Shown: positions 58,371-64,000 of the stretch, piece by piece
How positions within the stretch are numbered: position 1 is the first letter of the stretch
How the letters are laid out: every line of letters begins with the position of its first letter
Source of the DNA: Apium graveolens
Lineage: Eukaryota > Streptophyta > Magnoliopsida > Apiales > Apiaceae
Direction of reading: 5' to 3'
DNA length: 64,000 nt
NCBI RefSeq assembly: GCF_009905375.1
Contig: NC_133657.1
Span: 49,258,741 to 49,322,740 of the forward strand
The notes under the pieces: model-generated
The model's database searches: none
What the model saw: the letters and a program-made list of their open reading frames with translations, nothing else
What the model was told of the DNA's origin: nothing
Position numbers and translations under genes: made by a program

Positions 58371-59382
58371 AACAAGGTACCAAATTAAAGAAACGATCAC
58401 ATAAAGGTCTGTTCACTTCAGTATACCTTCTCATCTTTATTGGGTCCATTTGTCTTCCTTAATCGTCGAAAACTTCAGTTGTCGTTGCATGTTATCTTAT
58501 TCGTAGCTTCACATCAAAGCTTCCATACTTGTAATACTTCCGTCATCAACTTTGCAATCGTTAAGTAGAACAGACTATCCAATAGTCAGCAAGTCGGCTA
58601 ATGTCACATCACCTTGTTATTATAAATATATCATATCATCATAACACCATTATCTAACTTCAAAAAAACTCCAGACCCATAATCTCCTCTAACTCTCTCT
58701 TTTCAATACTTATCTAATCCATTCCACAAGCTAGTCATGGGTGGCCTAATTACTAATGGCTTTTTTTAACATGATAACAGCTATCCTCCGGAACACTTGA
58801 ATCTTCTTTCTAAACTTCTTCTCACCTTTATTTATATCTCAAGTACTCACCATTTACTATAACCCCCGAATCCATCCTCGTAGGTACTGTTGCTTCATAG
58901 GACAAGTTTTAAACTGGGGTAGAGAACAGGGTATAGGGTAAACTGAAGAGATACACTCACAGCCGAATGTCTAGTAAAATAAGAATAAACAGATGGAGGT
59001 TCTTAAATAGGTAATCTCGTATCAAGAGGTGGTAGAATAGCGTAGAATAACTTGAAGAGGTGCAACTGTTATAACAGAGGGTAATACCATTAATACTGAT
59101 GGAAGAACAAGGTGCAAATTAAATCTGAGAAAAGATGACGATCCTTGAACGGAAGGCTCCAAACAATCAGATGGTACAGGGAAATCAGGATCTACCATTG
59201 TCATTGTCTGGAAATCACGTTGCAAGCTAAGAATCCTGAATCGCAACACGAACCGTGCCGGAGACCTACTATACAGTCGCACTCATCCTCACAATGTCTT
59301 ATCTTTCTATTTCCTATTCCTAATCCTAACCCTCTACCCAATCCCGACAATCTAGGCTTGTTTCGGTGACTTATAACCTGTA
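58371..59382 (-). other. Element H leader with a short ORF
   Basis: Lies between the PBS and the deletion joint. An 86-codon ORF (59282-59022) with a Pro/Ser-rich middle (MVDPDFPVPSDCLEPSV) sits where element G has its extra ORF. Homology to that ORF is not clear by eye, so I do not claim it. Below 59020 only frames with stops remain. Confidence 0.55.
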
Positions 59383-59394
59383 GCTCTGATACCA
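59383..59394 (-). other. Element H primer binding site
   Basis: On the minus strand TGGTATCAGAGC, an exact iMet complement three bases from the LTR. Confidence 0.95.
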
Positions 59395-59397
59395 ACC

Positions 59398-62300
59398 TGT
59401 GGCGCCCTCCAAACCCGGGTCAGAAGTTTGGGGTCCACAACACATACACAATATATAACCTTGTATATGAAATATTCTTTGCAATGACCCTGCTTTACAT
59501 AACCACGGATCGCAATAGGTTAAAGTATGAAAACAAGCCACAACCTTAACTTTTATTACAACGTACCAAATCCCAACTAATTCAATTTACAACTAATAAG
59601 TAAATTATTCTTACAATCTTACTAACTCAATTACCATAAAAAAAACTCCAACTACCTCGATCCAACTCAATCTGGAATCCTAGCTCGCACTCTGAACTGA
59701 GGAACCTCGCTATCAACCATATCCTTTTTAACTGTAGAATACATAAAAAGATTCGCAAGGGTGAGCTAACTAGCTCAGCAAGTCATAATAATAATAACTG
59801 AGGTTAAACAATGTTCAAATGGGATGATTCAGAAGAATCAAGTTTCTTGTTAACTAATCATTAGAATTGGATATTCATTTTAAATTTTAAAACCAAGGTT
59901 AGGCTGCTGATCAGTCACGTACTAACCCCGAGCAAGGCACACAGCTCTGCTCTACGAACTGGATCCAAGGCACACATTGGCCTAATTCGACCACGAATCT
60001 GGTCTGATCACGAATCTGGTCCACATAAAGAAAACTATCATATTCTAAAGCAGTTCAATATGATAAACAATATAACTAAATAAAACAAGATCATAATTAA
60101 CAACAATAAAACATTTGTATAAGAGCATGGTGAAAATTCATGGGTACCACGAGGGTATGTCAAAGTATATAAAAGAAATGGCCTTCAGCCTGTAAGAGAA
60201 TCAGGCATTAGAGGAACAATGATTTTATAAGATTTAGTTTTTTGTTGTCACAAGGTATGGTTGAGTATAAAAGTTTATGTATGTTTCAAAAAATTTGTTC
60301 CAGTGTTTGATATATGATGGGTATATATTTGTGGAGTACTATCGTATTTGTGTGGTTTAGTATCTGGTAAACCAACAAGAAATGGTTCACAAAGAATAAG
60401 GCTTACGGCTCAACGATCAAATAATGTGGCTCAAGTTCAAGGCTGAAGGATTCAAAGTACTTGCAGTATAAAACAGAGCTATTTTGAATACTTAACAATA
60501 TGTCACGAGAGAATTGAGAAACATTTGCATTATATTTCGAAAAAGGTTTAGAAGTATTTGCCTTACAAGGTTTTACAACTATTACTGATCAACTCTGAGC
60601 CGACTATGCCGCTCAGGATTTAACGTCCAACCACTAGATCACATTGGATTCGACATCGACACTCAGGTTTTTCTGTTGAAACTCTATTGAGCTCGTCGAT
60701 TGACCACTAGGTTATCATTAGTCCAACGTCCACTTTCGGTTTCCCGACTAAAACCTACAGGGTCGAAATACTATATGTTAGACACCCAGTTATGCTTGAT
60801 ATATCCTGGATAACAACCTACCTATTCGATATTAAGTTCCGACTTGTAATTACATATATTATAATAACACACACAAAAGTTAAGGTTCGCATTCTCGAAA
60901 ATCGGTTCGGTATTTGTTTCCAGAAAATACGTATACTAGTTATTTTATGAAATTAGGGTTATTACTTTTGGCAAAACAGTTCACTACCACATACAATCAG
61001 ATTTCATATACAACATATATATGTGTTTATATATATCGTTCGACAGCCCGATAGTTACTGGATACATTCCCGTATTTCCGTAGTTCGATTTCTCGGAAAT
61101 TGGGCAGTACCTCCTTTATTTATCGGACTAACCTGTCGAACAATTCAACGTCAAATCAACAACACAATCACCATAATCCAATTTACAAGTCCCAACCACC
61201 AATTCGAACCAACAACAACAACCGAAATTCATAAATTCCCCAAATGCCAATTCTATTATCCGTATTTTTATATTTTTATTCTTAGGACTCAAAATTATCA
61301 TCATAGTCCACCGTCAGCTCGCCGGGGCTCATCGCCGACGGCGGCAATAATTCACGGGTACCCGTATAGTTCGGGTTTCCATCGCGAACCTTCGCCGATT
61401 AATTAATTCGCAATTAGCACATAATTTCGTCATGAAGGCTGCAAAATCAGAAATAATAAATCAATAAATAAATAAATAAATAAAAACGCAGCAACACACG
61501 TATACACACGCTGTGGACACCGGAAAACATTCGACCACATCTGGAAACAGGACGCAGAATGGGAAAACAGAGTAGAGCACACAACAATAACCTCAACTGA
61601 GATACACACGTAGCTGTGTGTATATGTTTGCCAATAATCATGACTGAACCACTGCCAAATAGCCAGAATAGAACAGATTATCGGAACCATGGGAACCAAG
61701 CGGCAGAATCGCCGGAAGAGAAGGAAAACGACGGCGAATCGAGAGAAACAGAGGAGGGAGAGAGAGGGAGCAGACAAGAGAGAGAAGATTGATTTGTACC
61801 CCCCCCCCAAACCAATTTGTTTCTGTAGATACTTACAAGTTTAGTCGAGAAGAATCGAGAAGCTGCCACACATAAAAAAAACCGATATGTGTCCTCGCTA
61901 AATCCACATTTTTATCTCTCATTTCGCGTTTTACCGAACCATTACGCGGGTAAAAATAACCCGAAAATTACCAAATTAGTTTTAAAATTTTATAAAAATC
62001 CCGAAACTCATAACATAAAATTTTCATAATTTTTAAAATATTTTTGAAACGCACAATTAACGAACCGAGCTGCACTTAAAACAAATTCATACAATCACGA
62101 AAGTAGTCGTATAATGTTATAAATATCCCGAAATTAATAAAAACATAAATTTTGAAATTTTGAAATAATTTTTTAAACACAATTTATACCCGCTTTTAGC
62201 AATTAAACGAATCGACACGCGGGTGAAATTAATCCCGAAAATTTCCAAAATAATTTTAAAATTCTCAAAATATTCCAAAATGAAAATAAATATGAGTTTC

Positions 62301-62688
62301 ATAATATTTGAAGAATTCTGGAATTAAATACAGATTTTACAAATAAATGTAATCAGAAAATCATACAGGGCTAAATAATTGATGAAATATTTATTTCTAA
62401 ATTTTGTAAAACCCCAAAAATAATTATTGTAATTATAAAACCATAAAAATAATTTTGAAGATATTCCAAATATTTATGCAATTAAATTTGCACTAAATCC
62501 ACTTTTGAAATTGGAAATAATTCAATACGACTCCATAATTAATCCCGCGAACAACCCAGTACACCATAAATTACACATAGATAATAATCAAACAACACAT
62601 AGCGGTCAAAACCAATACACATATTTTATTTATTTAATACTTTCACAATTACATATTTAAATAATTCAGAAATATACGAGTCGTTATA
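59398..62688 (-). repeat. Element H 5' LTR
   Basis: 3291 bp. A perfect hairpin GAGCTA-GT-TAGCTC followed by ACCCTTGC (minus strand, about 59784-59760) corresponds to the one in the G LTR. The several ORFs at 61023-61869 lie in LTR sequence and have no protein-family resemblance. A C10 run is present at 61800-61809. Confidence 0.85.
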
Positions 62689-63017
62689 TCAACAGCTCAT
62701 GAAAGGAATCTGCGTATTATTTTTAGAAGAATTATTAAGTTGAGGAACGTACTTGGATTGAACGTTTATCTGTTAAAGTACGAGAAGAGGTGCGCGGGGT
62801 ATACAGCTAAACTGGTCGAGGGATTGGTGAAGTTCAAAGTTTAATTGTTAAATTAAATAAATTTATTTAATGGACTTTAATATAATTTTTTTATTAAACT
62901 TAAAATATTTTATTTTATAAACTTGAAATAAGTTTATTTTATAAATCTAAGTTAGTTTATTTATATAAGTTATATTTAAGTTAATTTTATAAATTAATTT
63001 AATTATAAGTTTAAATT

Positions 63018-63236
63018 TAAATAGAAAAAGAAAATAAAAAGAGAAAAGAAAAAAAGGAGAAAGAAAAAGAAAACAAAAAAAAAGAAACAAAAAAAAAGAA
63101 AACAAAAGAAAAGAGAAAACAAAAAAAAAGAGAAAGAAAATAAAAGAAAGAAAAAAAACAAAAAGGAAAAAAGGAAAAATAAAAAGAAAAGCAAAAAATA
63201 GGAAATCAAATGAATGGAAAAGGAAAGGAAACTTCA
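63018..63236 (+). repeat. Polypurine low-complexity tract
   Basis: About 220 bases that are almost entirely A and G on the plus strand. Minus-strand ORFs here are Phe/Leu/Ser runs caused by composition alone. Confidence 0.92.
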
Positions 63237-63256
63237 TGATTTTTTTTGTGAAGTAG

Positions 63257-63285
63257 TTACTTGCGACCTCACAAGTCGCAAGTAA
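63257..63285 (+). repeat. Perfect 11-bp hairpin with GTCGCAAGTAA arm
   Basis: TTACTTGCGAC, a 7-base loop, then GTCGCAAGTAA. The arm recurs at about 63346 (exact), 63385 (GTTGCAAGTAA) and 63432 (GTCGCAGGTAA), spaced 40-70 bases. Confidence 0.9.
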
Positions 63286-64000
63286 GTAATCTTGGTGCTA
63301 GTTTTTGGTTAAGTACAATTCGAGTACATATACTAGTACAAACAGTCGCAAGTAATAGGCTATTAGGAATAAGAGGTTGCAAGTAAAGTGGATCTTGAAT
63401 AATAAACTAAGGCAAAAGCTTCTCTCCTCCTGGTCGCAGGTAAAAGGAAAATGTACATGTCGTAACTAACTCCTCAACCGCTACTTTATTGTACAATCAA
63501 TTATTTGTGTGGTTCAATTTCAGCCACACATTTAAATTGATATAAAAGTCTACACTCAGCAGTAGATCAGATTCAGCTATTGGATTTTATTCTGTTCATC
63601 TTCTCTCCCAAGAGAGCTGGTGAAAATAGCAGCAAATATTTTCAGAGAAGCTCAAGTTAATTGTATATTTGTTTAACTTCTCACCGGAGTAACGTTATAA
63701 TGCCTGGTTTAACTCTTATATATTGTTAGGGGCATTATAAACGTTACCTGGTAATTAAATCCTTAGACAAACAAAAGGTAGATCATTGTATATGATTTGA
63801 TTTGCAAATCTTTGTAGAAGTTAAGAACTTTATTGTTCGTAGATTGTAGCCGGTTAATTTATTTACCGGAGCGTAGCAACACCCCCGAGGATTTATATAT
63901 GAATATATACTTCCCCGAATATCTTGCGTTCCTCATTTTATTGTTACAAACAGTATTCACCTCAAGAACATGAAACCACTAACCGAGCACTAAATTTTAT

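Larger units (their letters stand above)
58036..62688 (-). mobile_element. Gypsy derivative H, internally deleted
   Basis: Minus-strand element with a complete 5' LTR (62688 down to 59398), iMet PBS, about 1 kb of leader and only the last 335 bp of the 3' LTR (58370-58036). A target duplication TCAAC lies at 58031-58035 and 62689-62693. The LTR starts TATAACGACTCG, and its 3' copy ends GCCATA, so the canonical TG and CA have each become TA. The leader matches element D. No gag or pol survives. Confidence 0.88.
62694..63948 (+). repeat. LTR I, right part (probable)
   Basis: Continues the host sequence after element H. It holds a purine tract (63018-63236), GTCGCAAGTAA repeats, and a promoter-like segment with ATATAAAAG near 63541. 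It ends TATTGTTACA at 63948. The remaining 52 bases (GAACATGAAACC, GAGCACTAAATTTTAT) could be the start of an internal region. I see no coding sequence. Confidence 0.4.

Noticed and set aside
61023..61869. Several ORFs of 63-127 codons near 61-62 kb as possible host genes
   Set aside because: They sit wholly inside the element H LTR, show no known domain, and overlap in opposite strands.
62947..63237. Phe-rich minus-strand ORFs resembling membrane proteins
   Set aside because: They are translations of a purine tract and carry no real hydrophobic-domain structure.
63257..63285. Rho-independent terminator-like hairpin
   Set aside because: It is plant nuclear DNA, and no T run follows the stem. 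The repeated arm suggests binding sites.

Overview
This is plant nuclear DNA, most likely from a eudicot with a large, repeat-rich genome. The evidence is stacked LTR retrotransposons of both superfamilies with tRNA-iMet primer sites, a tRNA-derived SINE and a Stowaway-like MITE. I found no host gene, rRNA, tRNA gene or CRISPR array. I cannot name the species. Lineage names (SIRE, Tekay) rest on protein motifs and architecture read by eye, not on a search.

Layout. 1-4179: a SIRE-type Copia RNase H end (+), the 3' part of a Gypsy LTR (965-2561), a scrap of Copia RNase H (-) and the 3' LTR of a minus-strand Copia element E. 4193-8309: decayed pol, gag and leader of E. 8310-40541: a SIRE-type Copia element A (TSD TAAAA), about 11.5 kb of its own sequence, whose gag ORF is split by two later insertions. 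These are a complete Tekay-type Gypsy element G at 9000-22880 (TSD TCCAC, LTRs of 3.9 kb) and a Copia element B at 23231-30030 (TSD GCCAG). A keeps a long third ORF after pol, with its own TATA box. 40547-44332: the rest of E's leader, a second pol fragment F of the same family and a SIRE fragment, all on minus. 44338-56105: an old Gypsy element D (+) with a SINE and a MITE in its LTR and a truncated Copia element C (about 49855-53720) inserted near its protease. 56105-57394: a SIRE RT/RNase H fragment (-). 57395-64000: a probable LTR I, interrupted by a minus-strand Gypsy derivative H (58036-62688, TSD TCAAC) reduced to 5' LTR, leader and part of the 3' LTR.

Relative ages by eye: the A LTRs differ at about 24 positions in 567 bp, the shared part of the B LTRs at 5 to 6 in 325 bp, and the G LTRs at about 10 in 3.9 kb. 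This fits the nesting order A, then B, then G. Most coding frames carry stops or frameshifts. The main exceptions are the ORF upstream of gag in G (13098-13826) and the long G pol frame, but G has a short deletion at its protease active site.

The most unusual signals are non-coding. The 5' leaders of B and C each carry four spaced stem-loops with a conserved loop and differing stems. C also has four 27-bp near-palindromes just after its primer site. The G-family LTR holds a 33-codon mini-ORF that keeps its frame in a diverged relative. A's third ORF has a TATA box, a pyrimidine patch and a splice-acceptor-like sequence ahead of its ATG.
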